In this document: positions 26,813 to 35,821 of the stretch, one piece after another
Layout: each line of letters opens with the position of its first letter
How positions within the stretch are numbered: the stretch's first letter is position 1
NCBI GenBank assembly: GCA_030646715.1
Contig: JAUSLJ010000008.1
Span: 1 to 64,000 of the forward strand
DNA from: Agitococcus sp.
GTDB taxonomy: Bacteria > Pseudomonadota > Gammaproteobacteria > Pseudomonadales > Moraxellaceae
Reading direction: 5' to 3'
DNA: 64,000 nucleotides
Notes under the pieces: generated by a model
Told to the model about the DNA's origin: nothing
Seen by the model: only the letters and a program-made list of their open reading frames with translations
Database searches by the model: none
Position numbers and translations under genes: made by a program

Positions 26813-29429
26813 GAATCTTAACCAAACGCTGAATGTCCACATTAAAATCATCAGACGCTAAATACTGAACCATTGCAGGTGGCGAAGGCGGCTGATGTGC
26901 TTTTTGCAATGCAGGTAAGGAAATATTTTCAGCCATCGCTAAGGTTAAATTCATTGTTCGGCGTAAAAAAGAGAAGCGAAAGCCAATACTAAGCTGACCC
27001 TTTAACCAAGACCAATCATGAACTTCAGTCAATGGGAAACGTGAGGCTTTAATATCAATCGTCCCTACCCTATTACTTTGTTGATTTAAAACAATTATTT
27101 TTTCAGGGCTAAGTTGTTGAAAACTAAAAAACTGCTGACTAAAGCCATGCTCAGGCGCAGCCGCATCTAACAGGATGGTAATAGGTCGCGCACGAAATAA
27201 CAGTATTTTACGTTCAAGACTTTTAAATTGTTTCTCAAGATTTTCTTGATGATTTCGTTGCGGTGCAGCATTAGCAATTTGCGCCTTAAAATCGGCCAAT
27301 TGTTGTTTAGCGTTTTGTTGTTTATTTAAAGCGTGTAAAGCATTCTGTTTGAGAGCAGCTTTTATTGAATGATGTGGCCGCCACCAGAGTTGTAAATATC
27401 GGGCTAAAGGATACATTTTTACACCTAATGCCAAATTAATAACATCATCTTCGTTTAATGTACTTTCGTCTTTTTTAAGTGTATTTTTAATTTTTTCGGC
27501 ATTCGTCAGGATGTTTTCTGCACCCACTTCACGCAAAAAAATACTTAATTTATTTTGTGGTGCATACAGTAAATGCAGGCTTTTTTTGCTGCGCGTCATG
27601 GCAACATATAATAAACGGCGTTCTTCTTCAAGATTATCATTATTGATGGAAGGCAGTTGCTCGTCAGCACAACAAGGCACAAAAACAACGGGCCACTCTA
27701 AGCCTTTAGAACGATGAATCGACATAATTTGCAAACGTGGCACTTTATTATCCGTTGCCGCATCTTCTAAATGTAAACGGCGCAAATGCTCTAAGAACTG
27801 TAAAGCATCCCCTTTTTTTTGCGCATAATTAACTAAAGCACGGACATTATTACAACGCTCTTCGCCTAACTCGGGAATGCCTGCAGAACTTTTTAAGGCT
27901 TCTAAATACTCTAAGTCACCGATTAACCACGTTAAGGTATCCGCAATCGGCTGCTCTAAACGTTGCTGTAATCGACGTAAGGTCTGTGCCAGTTTTTGTA
28001 GGCGTTTTTGCGAATTGTCATTAGCGGCGTTGAGTTGCGAATCTTCCAACAAGCCGACTAAAGAACATTGTTGCGCTTGACCACGATGAATTAACTGCCC
28101 TATCCATTCATTTGTTAAATAACGATTTGGCTGACGAATAATCTCGGCAAAACGACGCACATATTGCTCGCTTAATTCGCCTTTACCACCTTGCGCCATA
28201 TAGTCGCGTTCTTGGCGCGCGAAACTTAAATAGGTAAACAATACTTTAACTTCGGGGCGCTCATAAAAGCGCTGGCTACCCACAACTTGATAAGGCAAAC
28301 CATCCTGAATCAAGCGCGCTTCAATAATTGGGGTTTGTGAATAAGAGCGCACCAAAACCACTACATCTTTGGGTGTCATACCATTGGCTAATAAGCTTTG
28401 ATATTCTTTCACTACATAACCCGCAATCACGCCATCATGATCTAAGCCTTTGAGCACAACTTGGCCACCAAACCCTTTTTGTGCGACTAAATCTTTGGCA
28501 TGACGCAGCTTATTACGAGCAATGACCTGACTGGCTAAAAAAGTCGCTTCGCCATAACAGCGAAAATTATCGGAAATGACAAACTCGGTGGCGCTATAAC
28601 GCTTTTTGAAATCCAAAATAAAGCGGACATCGGCACCGCGCCATTCATAAATACATTGGTCATCATCGCCGATAGCCATGTAATTACGATGATCTTCGGT
28701 AAGAATATCGGCAATTTGCGCTTGGACTTTGTTAACGTCTTGGAACTCGTCGATCAACAAATAATCAAAAGTGCTTTTGGCCCAACTTCTAATATCTTCA
28801 AAACGAACTAAGGCTTCCCAACCCAGCAATAATTGGTCATCAAAAGTTAGCCAGTTATTTTGTTGACGGAGCTTCTCATAAATTTGGTAGGCATGAAGAT
28901 AATGTTTATTACTATGTTCTGCTTGGGATACATCACGCAGCGCATCTAAGGGTAAACGGGCACTGGCGACATCGGCATATCGCAAATTACCTTTGCACAC
29001 CGAAACAAAAGTTTGTAGATCTTCTTGGTTAACATCCAGTGCAGCAAAGTTTTTACCATGACGGCGACTCATTTCTACTAGTGCGCGCATCGCCAACATA
29101 CTGCCGCGATGTTCAATTTGACTCTCGTCGAATGTAGGCCAATGACCATAACTAATGGCTTTTTGCACAATTTTGCGGCCTAAAGCATTAAAAGTCTGGC
29201 ATTGCACGCCAGTCACATCAAGACCTTCAATTTTACGGCGAATATCGGCAACGGTTTCACGGCTAAACGAACAGACTAAAATTCTTTCGGGACGAATATT
29301 ATTTTCATGTACTAGATGTTGTACGCGATGAGCCATCGTCGTCGATTTTCCCGCACCTGCCACAGCATAAACAATCGCTGCGCCTTGATGATGATGGACG
29401 ATGTTCATTTGCTCATCAGTTAACTTCAC
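26808..29429 (-). CDS. UvrD/Rep-like superfamily 1 DNA helicase
   Basis: ATP-dependent 3'-5' helicase of 873 residues. Motif I is VAGAGKSTTMA, motif II LLIDEFQDVN, motif III GDDDQCIYEWRGAD, motif IV DNFRC, motif V IHRSKGLEWPVVFVP and motif VI EERRLLYVAMTRSKKSL. The first about 650 residues are the helicase core. The last about 220 are an extension rich in Lys and Gln (coiled-coil-like KQQNAKQQLADF) that I do not recognise. The start is GTG 29429 after AGAAGGAAAG. It is too divergent to call uvrD, rep or pcrA. A repeat edge forms its stop codon. Confidence 0.9.
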   Translation of the reverse strand: MKLTDEQMNIVHHHQGAAIVYAVAGAGKSTTMAHRVQHLVHENNIRPERILVCSFSRETVADIRRKIEGLDVTGVQCQTFNALGRKIVQKAISYGHWPTFDESQIEHRGSMLAMRALVEMSRRHGKNFAALDVNQEDLQTFVSVCKGNLRYADVASARLPLDALRDVSQAEHSNKHYLHAYQIYEKLRQQNNWLTFDDQLLLGWEALVRFEDIRSWAKSTFDYLLIDEFQDVNKVQAQIADILTEDHRNYMAIGDDDQCIYEWRGADVRFILDFKKRYSATEFVISDNFRCYGEATFLASQVIARNKLRHAKDLVAQKGFGGQVVLKGLDHDGVIAGYVVKEYQSLLANGMTPKDVVVLVRSYSQTPIIEARLIQDGLPYQVVGSQRFYERPEVKVLFTYLSFARQERDYMAQGGKGELSEQYVRRFAEIIRQPNRYLTNEWIGQLIHRGQAQQCSLVGLLEDSQLNAANDNSQKRLQKLAQTLRRLQQRLEQPIADTLTWLIGDLEYLEALKSSAGIPELGEERCNNVRALVNYAQKKGDALQFLEHLRRLHLEDAATDNKVPRLQIMSIHRSKGLEWPVVFVPCCADEQLPSINNDNLEEERRLLYVAMTRSKKSLHLLYAPQNKLSIFLREVGAENILTNAEKIKNTLKKDESTLNEDDVINLALGVKMYPLARYLQLWWRPHHSIKAALKQNALHALNKQQNAKQQLADFKAQIANAAPQRNHQENLEKQFKSLERKILLFRARPITILLDAAAPEHGFSQQFFSFQQLSPEKIIVLNQQSNRVGTIDIKASRFPLTEVHDWSWLKGQLSIGFRFSFLRRTMNLTLAMAENISLPALQKAHQPPSPPAMVQYLASDDFNVDIQRLVKIL

Positions 29430-29721
29430 CCGTCTTTCCTTCTCAAGCCCATTAAAGCGCGCATGATACCTTATTTAATCAAGCTATATCTTTGGCTGTT
29501 GCAGGGATGCGGTGGCACAGTTGTTTGAGGCATGGATGAAGTCGGGATTTCAAGCAGCATGGCTACTTGCCGACTGAACGCCTGAGCCATGCAGGGCGAA
29601 GGCGGGATGCCGTTAGGCAACGAGTTCTGTGCCACAAATGGTTTTGCTTACTTTTGTCGTAACAAAAGTGAGGCCTGCGGCAGGCAAAGGCAAAACAAAC
29701 TGCAACACATGATTAAATAGC
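29430..29721. other. Noncoding gap with repeat-like sequence
   Basis: No credible gene. It contains a GC-richer stretch with palindromic pieces, including ACTTTTGTCGTAACAAAAGT (arms ACTTTTGT/ACAAAAGT) at about 29652-29671 and CCTGCGGCAGG. Segments of this kind recur between genes in other proteobacterial genomes, by general recollection only. Confidence 0.45.
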
Positions 29722-30432
29722 ATGATTAATGAGTTTTTCTTTGCTTTGATGAGGATGAGTTATTACAATCGCACCCTACTTCAAACGAAAGAACTAAAGC
29801 GCGTGTCTCCAGATTGCCCTATTCTTTTTTGTGATGAACATTTGCTGATTGTTGGCAAACCGACTGGGTTATTAACTGTTCCTGGTAAAGGTGCCGATAA
29901 ACAAGATTCGCTTCTCACTCGCCTACAAGCCATTTATTCCGATGCGCGTATTATTCATCGTTTAGACCAAGATACTTCAGGTTTACTAGTCTTTGCTCGC
30001 AGCTTGGCCGTGCAACAACATCTGAATAAACAATTTGCCGACCGTTTGGTCACTAAACATTATATTGCTTTAGCGTATGGCCATTTTGCCGAAACTCGCG
30101 GTGAAATCGACGTACCCTTACGTTATGACCCTGAGCATCCCCCTTTACATATTGTTGATTATGAGCACGGCCAACAAGCGTTAACACGCTGGCAAGTATT
30201 GGCGCGGCAAGCAAAATCAACGCGGGTATTATTAATGCCTGTGACAGGACGTTCGCACCAATTACGTGTGCATTTACAAACACTTGGCCATCCTATCTTA
30301 GGTGATACTTTATATGCACCTCAAGAAGCCATCGCGCTAAGTAGCCGTTTGTGTTTACACGCAGAGATGCTGGAATTTATCCACCCTATTAGCTTAGAGA
30401 CGGTTCGTTTTACGTGGCCATCCCCTTTTTAA
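29722..30432 (+). CDS. RluA-family RNA pseudouridine synthase
   Basis: Isomerises uridine in rRNA and/or tRNA. Catalytic motif RIIHRLDQDTSGLLVFARS contains the active Asp. Other family markers are VGKPTGLLTVPGKG near the N-terminus and GRSHQLRVHLQTLGHPILGD. At about 220-236 residues without an S4 domain it resembles RluA (23S U746 and tRNA U32) rather than RluC/D. The start is uncertain: ATG 29722, 29749 or 29755 are all in frame and none has a convincing ribosome site. Confidence 0.92.
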   Translation: MINEFFFALMRMSYYNRTLLQTKELKRVSPDCPILFCDEHLLIVGKPTGLLTVPGKGADKQDSLLTRLQAIYSDARIIHRLDQDTSGLLVFARSLAVQQHLNKQFADRLVTKHYIALAYGHFAETRGEIDVPLRYDPEHPPLHIVDYEHGQQALTRWQVLARQAKSTRVLLMPVTGRSHQLRVHLQTLGHPILGDTLYAPQEAIALSSRLCLHAEMLEFIHPISLETVRFTWPSPF

Positions 30433-30504
30433 CATTTTAGAATTTACGCAGTTATTTCGATAAAATGCGTCACTTCTGACTAACAGACAAAGAAAAGAGT
30501 TGTT

Positions 30505-33321
30505 ATGAGTATGTCTAGCCCTGCCATTGGTCAACGTTGGTTATCAGATGCGGAAACAGAATTAGGTTTAGGGATGGTGGTTGAGGTGAATCCTCGTACC
30601 ATTACCATTCTTTTTCCTAAGAGTGAAGAAACTCGTGTCTATGCCAAACAAAATGCGCCGTTATCGCGGATTCGTTTTAATATTGGCGATACCATCAAAG
30701 ATACTGATAACAAGGAATGGTTAGTCACTGCGGTACTCGAACGTCAATTTGTCTTGCGTTATGAAGTGCAAGATGAGCACGGCCATGCCACATCGTTTGC
30801 CGAAACCAAACTGTCACCCGAAATTCAACTCGCTAAACCCTGTGACCGTTTATTAGCTTGTCAGCTTGATAACAATGAATGGTACGAATTACGGGTCACT
30901 GCGTTAAGAGCACGTGAACAATTAGCACAAAGTAAAGTTGTCGGTTTAGTTGGCCCGCGTGTGGGTTTAATTCCTCATCAGTTTTATATTGCTCACGAAG
31001 TCGGTCAACGGATGGCACCACGCGTGTTACTCGCCGACGAAGTTGGTTTGGGCAAAACCATCGAAGCGGGTTTGATTATTCATCAACAATTACTGACAGG
31101 CCGCGCTCAACGTATTTTGGTGTTAGTACCCGATAGCTTGCAGTATCAATGGTTGGTGGAAATGCGTCGTCGTTTCAACATCAATTTTGCATTATTTGAT
31201 TTAACCCGCACCGCTGCTATTCGTGAAAATGACGAAGATATTAATCCGTTTTTGACCGAACAATGTGTTCTAGCAAGTATTGATTTATTAATTGACCATC
31301 CAACACTGATGGCTTCGGCATTAGAAGCAAAATGGGATTTATTGGTCGTTGATGAAGCGCATCATTTAGTCTGGGATGAAGAAAAACCGAGTGAAGCCTA
31401 TCAATTGGTGGCACAACTTTCGGCACAAACTGCAGGCGTATTATTACTGACTGCAACCCCTGAACAATTAGGTGTCGCCAGCCATTTTGCCCGCTTGAAG
31501 TTATTAGACCCACGTCGCTTTAGCAGCTTAGATGCCTTTTTGGATGAAGAAGAAAGCTACTTACCGATTGCCAGTGCCGCACGTCAATTAGTCCGTGGCA
31601 AATTAAAAGACGAAACCCGCGCTACTTTACAAGCTTATCTCGGCGATGATTTTGACTTTTCCACACCAGCAGGCCGTGAAAAAGCGGTTTCTGCACTGTT
31701 AGATCGTCATGGAACAGGCCGTGTATTGTTCCGTAATACTCGTGAAGCAATTAAAGGCTTTCCTGAGCGTGAATGCCTGCCTGTACCATTAACGCCACCT
31801 GCGGATTGGCCAATGACAGGTGCTGTGCGTAATCAATTATGGCCAGAAATTCAATCTGAAGATGATGAGTGGTTAGCAACTGATCCACGTGTGCCGTGGT
31901 TAATTCAATTTTTAAAGAAGTTGAAACAGCAAAAAGTATTATTAATCTGCCGTACCGCTCCCGTGGCGATGGCCTTGGAATTACGTTTACGGTTAAACGA
32001 AGGTATTCGTACTGCGCTATTCCACGAAGAAATGACTTTATTGGAACGTGACCGCGCCGCCGCTTATTTTGCCGAACCCGATTATGGCGCACAAATTTTA
32101 TTGTGTTCAGAAATTGGCTCTGAAGGTCGTAACTTCCAATTTGCCCATCATTTAGTGATTTTTGATTTACCAGCCAATCCTGATGTTTTAGAACAACGTA
32201 TTGGCCGTTTAGACCGTATTGGCCAAACCGAAACCATCAAAGTACACGTACCTTATATGATTGGAACCGCGCAAGAGCGTTTATTCCAATGGCATCATGA
32301 CGGTCTCAATGCCATTGCTCATATTTCACCGACGGCACAAACGGTGCATCAATATCATCAACAAAGTCTCAAAGAATGCTTGCAGTCTGCCGACAATGAA
32401 GAACTTTTTTCTGCCTTACTGAACGAAGCGCAACAAGATCGCACCAACTTAGAAGCTGAATTGCAACAAGGCCGTGATTATTTACTTGAGCTTAACTCCT
32501 GCCGCATGGAGCAAGCGATTGAATTAATTACTGCCGTTGCCGACCAAGATGATGATTTAGTGTTAGGCGACTTTATGGAGCGAGCATGGGGCGCATTTGG
32601 CTTAGAACACGAAGAAGAAGGTGACGGTACGCATATTCTACGTGCAGGCGAGCACATGGCTGTGGATGCTTTCCCCCATCTTGATTCCGATGGCATGACC
32701 GTTTGTTTTGACCGCAACCAAGCCTTAAGTCGTGAAGATATTCAGTTTATCACTTGGGAACATCCGATGGCGCAAGGCACGATGGAGTTAATGACTCGCC
32801 AAGCGTTTGGTAACTCTAACCTTGCCTTAATTCGTAACAAAGGCATTAAAGCGGGAACATTATTAGTTGAGGCATGGTTTAGAGTCGAATTGATTGCACC
32901 TAAACACTTAAACTTAATGGCTAATTTGCCTAATTTGACCATTCGCGTGTTATTAGATGGTGAAGGTCGTGATTTGAGCGCACGCGTTGGCCATGATGTA
33001 TTAAATCGTCAAATTGTGCCCTTAGAAAAAATGATGGCACGGCAAGTAGTAAAAATGCAAACTGAGATTATTTCCAGTTTGTATAAACAAGCCGAACAAG
33101 TAGCTAAAGCAGGGATTCCTGATTTACAAGCACAGGCGCAAGCTCGTTATAGCGAAAAGCTGGCTACCGAGATTCAGCGTCTAAAAGCCTTGCAATTAGT
33201 GAATCCAAGCATTCGTGATGATGAAATTGCCGCTCTCGAAGAACAATTGACACAAGGCGTAGATTATCTCCAGCACGTGCATATTGTCAGCGATGCGTTG
33301 AGGATTATTGTTGCGGGTTAA
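30505..33321 (+). CDS. rapA: RNA polymerase-associated SWI2/SNF2 ATPase RapA
   Basis: Recycles RNA polymerase during transcription. The 938-residue protein has N-terminal Tudor-like domains (GQRWLSDAETELGLGMV), helicase motif I LADEVGLGKTIEAGLI, DEAHH motif II, LLTATPEQLG motif III, helicase-C motifs (CSEIGSEGRNFQFAHHLV, QRIGRLDRIGQTE) and the RapA C-terminal domain. Length is close to E. coli RapA (968). Start ATG 30505 lies after AAGAAAAGAG. Confidence 0.97.
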   Translation: MSMSSPAIGQRWLSDAETELGLGMVVEVNPRTITILFPKSEETRVYAKQNAPLSRIRFNIGDTIKDTDNKEWLVTAVLERQFVLRYEVQDEHGHATSFAETKLSPEIQLAKPCDRLLACQLDNNEWYELRVTALRAREQLAQSKVVGLVGPRVGLIPHQFYIAHEVGQRMAPRVLLADEVGLGKTIEAGLIIHQQLLTGRAQRILVLVPDSLQYQWLVEMRRRFNINFALFDLTRTAAIRENDEDINPFLTEQCVLASIDLLIDHPTLMASALEAKWDLLVVDEAHHLVWDEEKPSEAYQLVAQLSAQTAGVLLLTATPEQLGVASHFARLKLLDPRRFSSLDAFLDEEESYLPIASAARQLVRGKLKDETRATLQAYLGDDFDFSTPAGREKAVSALLDRHGTGRVLFRNTREAIKGFPERECLPVPLTPPADWPMTGAVRNQLWPEIQSEDDEWLATDPRVPWLIQFLKKLKQQKVLLICRTAPVAMALELRLRLNEGIRTALFHEEMTLLERDRAAAYFAEPDYGAQILLCSEIGSEGRNFQFAHHLVIFDLPANPDVLEQRIGRLDRIGQTETIKVHVPYMIGTAQERLFQWHHDGLNAIAHISPTAQTVHQYHQQSLKECLQSADNEELFSALLNEAQQDRTNLEAELQQGRDYLLELNSCRMEQAIELITAVADQDDDLVLGDFMERAWGAFGLEHEEEGDGTHILRAGEHMAVDAFPHLDSDGMTVCFDRNQALSREDIQFITWEHPMAQGTMELMTRQAFGNSNLALIRNKGIKAGTLLVEAWFRVELIAPKHLNLMANLPNLTIRVLLDGEGRDLSARVGHDVLNRQIVPLEKMMARQVVKMQTEIISSLYKQAEQVAKAGIPDLQAQAQARYSEKLATEIQRLKALQLVNPSIRDDEIAALEEQLTQGVDYLQHVHIVSDALRIIVAG

Positions 33322-33488
33322 AATCCCTCCAAACCTCCCTTTACAAAGGGAGGCTTAAATAGCAAAGCGTAGCCCGTATGGAATACGGGGGAATTTATGC
33401 TAAAACAAAGGCTTACATAGTGACATCTGCCATTTCCCGTGACGAATTTTAGTCCTCCCCTTTGGCAAAGGGGAGTTAGAGGGGATTT
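33322..33488. repeat. Repeat cluster downstream of rapA (family A copy 3 with a nested hairpin repeat)
   Basis: The left half, ATCCCTCCAAACCTCCC with CCTCCCTTTACAAAGGGAGG, follows the rapA stop. The right half, CCTCCCCTTTGGCAAAGGGGAG then TTAGAGGGGATT, ends near 33488. Between them, at 33371-33389, sits the AGCCCGTATGGAATACGGG hairpin also seen at 731. The element is therefore interrupted by, or fused to, another repeat. Confidence 0.8.
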
Positions 33489-33693
33489 CTATTGCTATTA
33501 ATAATACTGCCATCAATATTAATGAGTGTCTTTATTAGTTAACCCTCTTCGCCCAAACCCGCTAAAAAATAGCGTTTTTAGCCAATAGTCTCATCAGTAC
33601 AATAGCTTACAATACTCATTAGGACTTAAGCGGTTATCGCGGGGCGATGCCTAAGTCCAGCTCACCTACTCGCGTTATTTGGGATTTCTTGCC
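33489..33693. other. Gap with hairpin upstream of the PhaC-like gene (family D palindrome, copy 2)
   Basis: No gene. At 33622-33658 an inverted repeat with arms GGACTTAAGC and GCCTAAGTCC encloses TTATCGC...GCGATGC, the same core as the larger palindrome before purB (15369-15467). Confidence 0.55.
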
Positions 33694-34842
33694 ATGCCCG
33701 TCAATCCATTGTTGTCTAAAACTTTCAAAATGTTACCTAAACCTGCTCGCCGTGTGCTGAACAATGCCAATGACCGCGTTTTTCGCGCTCGTCATTTAGT
33801 ATTAGCAGGACAAACCCCCTTTGAAGTCTTACACGATAATGGCCTCGTCAAACTTCGCCATTATTTGCCGTTAACTGACGACAGTATTATGGTTGATGGC
33901 ATTGCCATGCCCGTTAATCAAACTAAGCATCGTGTGCCGTTAGTAATTGTGCCGCCACTCGCCGTCAATATGCTGATTTATGACCTATTTCCTGAACGCA
34001 GTCTCGTTAAATATTTTTTAGCGCGTGGTTACGATGTCTATTTAATCGACTGGGGTCAGCCAAACCGCAATCATACACATTACAACCTTCATACCTATGT
34101 TGCCGAATTTATGCCTGACTTTTTGACAAAAGTCCGTGAGCATAGCGGTCAAAAAGAATTATCGCTGCATGGTTGGAGCATGGGTGGCATCTTCACCCTG
34201 AGCTATACCGCTTTGACGCATGACCCTGATATTCGCAACTTGATTATTATTGGTACACCCATTAACAGCCATGCTTCGGGTGGCATAGGTAAAATTTATC
34301 AATTTATTGAGCGTCGTGCAGAATGGGTGCGTAAAAACACGGGTTTCCGTATTCATAACATCAATCCACAATGGCTACATACACCGGGCTGGATGAATGT
34401 CTTGAGTTTTAAAATGCTCAGTCCTGTCGGTAGTTTTATGGGCTATTGGGAATTAATTATTAAACTCGCTGACCGTGAGTTTGTCATCAACCATGCCACT
34501 ACTGCCGCGTTTTTGGATAGCATGGTTGCCTATCCTGGTGGGATTGTCCAAGATATGATGGTACGAATTTGGATTGATAACGAGCTGGCCAAAGGCTACA
34601 TGAAACTCAGCGAAGAAGAAGTTCGTTTGTCCGATATTCATAGTTCCGTGTTTGCCTGTGCAGGTAAAAGCGACAATATGGTGACACAAGCGGCGGTAGA
34701 AACGCTAATGGATCACGTCAGTTCTACGGACAAAGAGTTTGCCGTTGTTGCGGGTGGCCACATGGGTATTTTATCAGGCAGTAAAGCACCCAACGATGTG
34801 TGGAAAAAAGTAGCAGATTGGTTGGATACGCGTTCTGCGTAA
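33694..34842 (+). CDS. PhaC-related alpha/beta hydrolase (serine nucleophile)
   Basis: A 382-residue protein with the poly-hydroxyalkanoate synthase fold: IVPPLAVNMLIYDLFPERSLVKYFLARG, then YDVYLIDWGQPN. The nucleophile elbow is GWSMGG (Ser162), whereas true PHA synthases have Cys (GxCxG). The rest of the triad is visible as Asp327 (AGKSDNMV) and His356 (GGHMGIL). It may therefore be an esterase, lipase or depolymerase-like enzyme, not a PHA polymerase. No phaA, phaB or phasin gene is nearby. ATG 33694 is chosen over a TTG five codons upstream. Confidence 0.85.
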   Translation: MPVNPLLSKTFKMLPKPARRVLNNANDRVFRARHLVLAGQTPFEVLHDNGLVKLRHYLPLTDDSIMVDGIAMPVNQTKHRVPLVIVPPLAVNMLIYDLFPERSLVKYFLARGYDVYLIDWGQPNRNHTHYNLHTYVAEFMPDFLTKVREHSGQKELSLHGWSMGGIFTLSYTALTHDPDIRNLIIIGTPINSHASGGIGKIYQFIERRAEWVRKNTGFRIHNINPQWLHTPGWMNVLSFKMLSPVGSFMGYWELIIKLADREFVINHATTAAFLDSMVAYPGGIVQDMMVRIWIDNELAKGYMKLSEEEVRLSDIHSSVFACAGKSDNMVTQAAVETLMDHVSSTDKEFAVVAGGHMGILSGSKAPNDVWKKVADWLDTRSA

Positions 34843-34859
34843 TTTTTAGAGCGTTAAAT

Positions 34860-34889
34860 TGTAGGGGCGATTCATGAATCGCCCCTACA
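34860..34889. repeat. Perfect palindromic repeat (family B), copy 2
   Basis: TGTAGGGGCGATTCA followed by its reverse complement TGAATCGCCCCTACA forms a 15-bp perfect inverted repeat 18 bp after the PhaC-like stop. The following TTTTTT makes it a plausible terminator too. Confidence 0.85.
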
Positions 34890-34942
34890 TTTTTTTACGA
34901 CACACCTGAAACACCCACAATCCAAAAAATAGAAATATTCTT

Positions 34943-35821
34943 CTACATTCCTTTTTTGTCACCATCCGTTACACGATGTAATAAACCAAAAACAACACCC
35001 AAGACAATACCTGTCAATAAACCTATTAAATGGGCGGTATTGGCCATTTTCCCCAAGACATTATCCAAAATACCACTATAGCCAACGACTAACCAACCGA
35101 CCATAAACATGACAATGGCAGGATTAATACGAAATCCCACGCGCGGATTCACTAAAGGATAAAGCCATATATAACCCAACAAGCCATAAACAACACCTGA
35201 AAGCCCGCCAAAACCTGCGCCAAAACTCATATATTGAGCAAAATTACTCAGTAAAGCCGTCGCTAAAAACACACCTAATAATTGCATTTTTGATTGCGTG
35301 CGCTCAATCAAACCGCCTAAATCCCACCACCAAATCAAATTGAAGATAATGTGTAACGCACCAAAATGTAAAAATACGGGGGTTAATAACCGCCAATATT
35401 CATGCGTATTTTTAAGGTCGTTGATATATTGGGGGTAGCTTAAGGCATCAAAAACGGGCTGCCCTGCTGCTTCTAAAGCGATATAAGCGACAATGCAAAT
35501 GACGCTTATTAATAAGGTAAATACGCCCGAACGTGCCCATAAATTGTGCAGAATATCGTTGATGCTGGTGTCGTTGGGATTAGCCGTTGCTTTGACGAAC
35601 TGACCCGTTTGCCATGATGCTTGCCAATAACGGGCATCATTAGGATTATGCAAAAAACCATCTAACTCATGATTTGCCCGTTCGGTATCATCGGCACTCT
35701 TTAACATAATGGCAAAACGGTCAGGCTCAACTTCAATATGATTGGCAATGCCTAAGGAACGTAAATAATCGCTCAAGGCCAAAGCAATACGTTGCTCTTT
35801 AAAAGCCGTTAATTCAATCAT
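34943..35821 (-). CDS. Rhomboid-family intramembrane serine protease
   Basis: A GlpG-type protease of 292 residues. A cytosolic N-terminal domain (about 1-85) precedes six membrane segments. The catalytic Ser208 lies in FGGLSGVVYGLLGY and the catalytic His264 in TAHLIGLLTG. The HIIFN motif (His157/Asn161) of the oxyanion region is also present. It starts within the stop of the upstream aminopeptidase gene (ATGA), so the two are co-translated. The usual glpE/glpR neighbours are absent, so I do not assign glpG. Confidence 0.93.
   Translation of the reverse strand: MIELTAFKEQRIALALSDYLRSLGIANHIEVEPDRFAIMLKSADDTERANHELDGFLHNPNDARYWQASWQTGQFVKATANPNDTSINDILHNLWARSGVFTLLISVICIVAYIALEAAGQPVFDALSYPQYINDLKNTHEYWRLLTPVFLHFGALHIIFNLIWWWDLGGLIERTQSKMQLLGVFLATALLSNFAQYMSFGAGFGGLSGVVYGLLGYIWLYPLVNPRVGFRINPAIVMFMVGWLVVGYSGILDNVLGKMANTAHLIGLLTGIVLGVVFGLLHRVTDGDKKGM

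Noticed and set aside
33694-34842. Annotation as PHA synthase phaC
   Set aside because: The nucleophile is Ser in GWSMGG, not Cys, so only relationship to the family is claimed.
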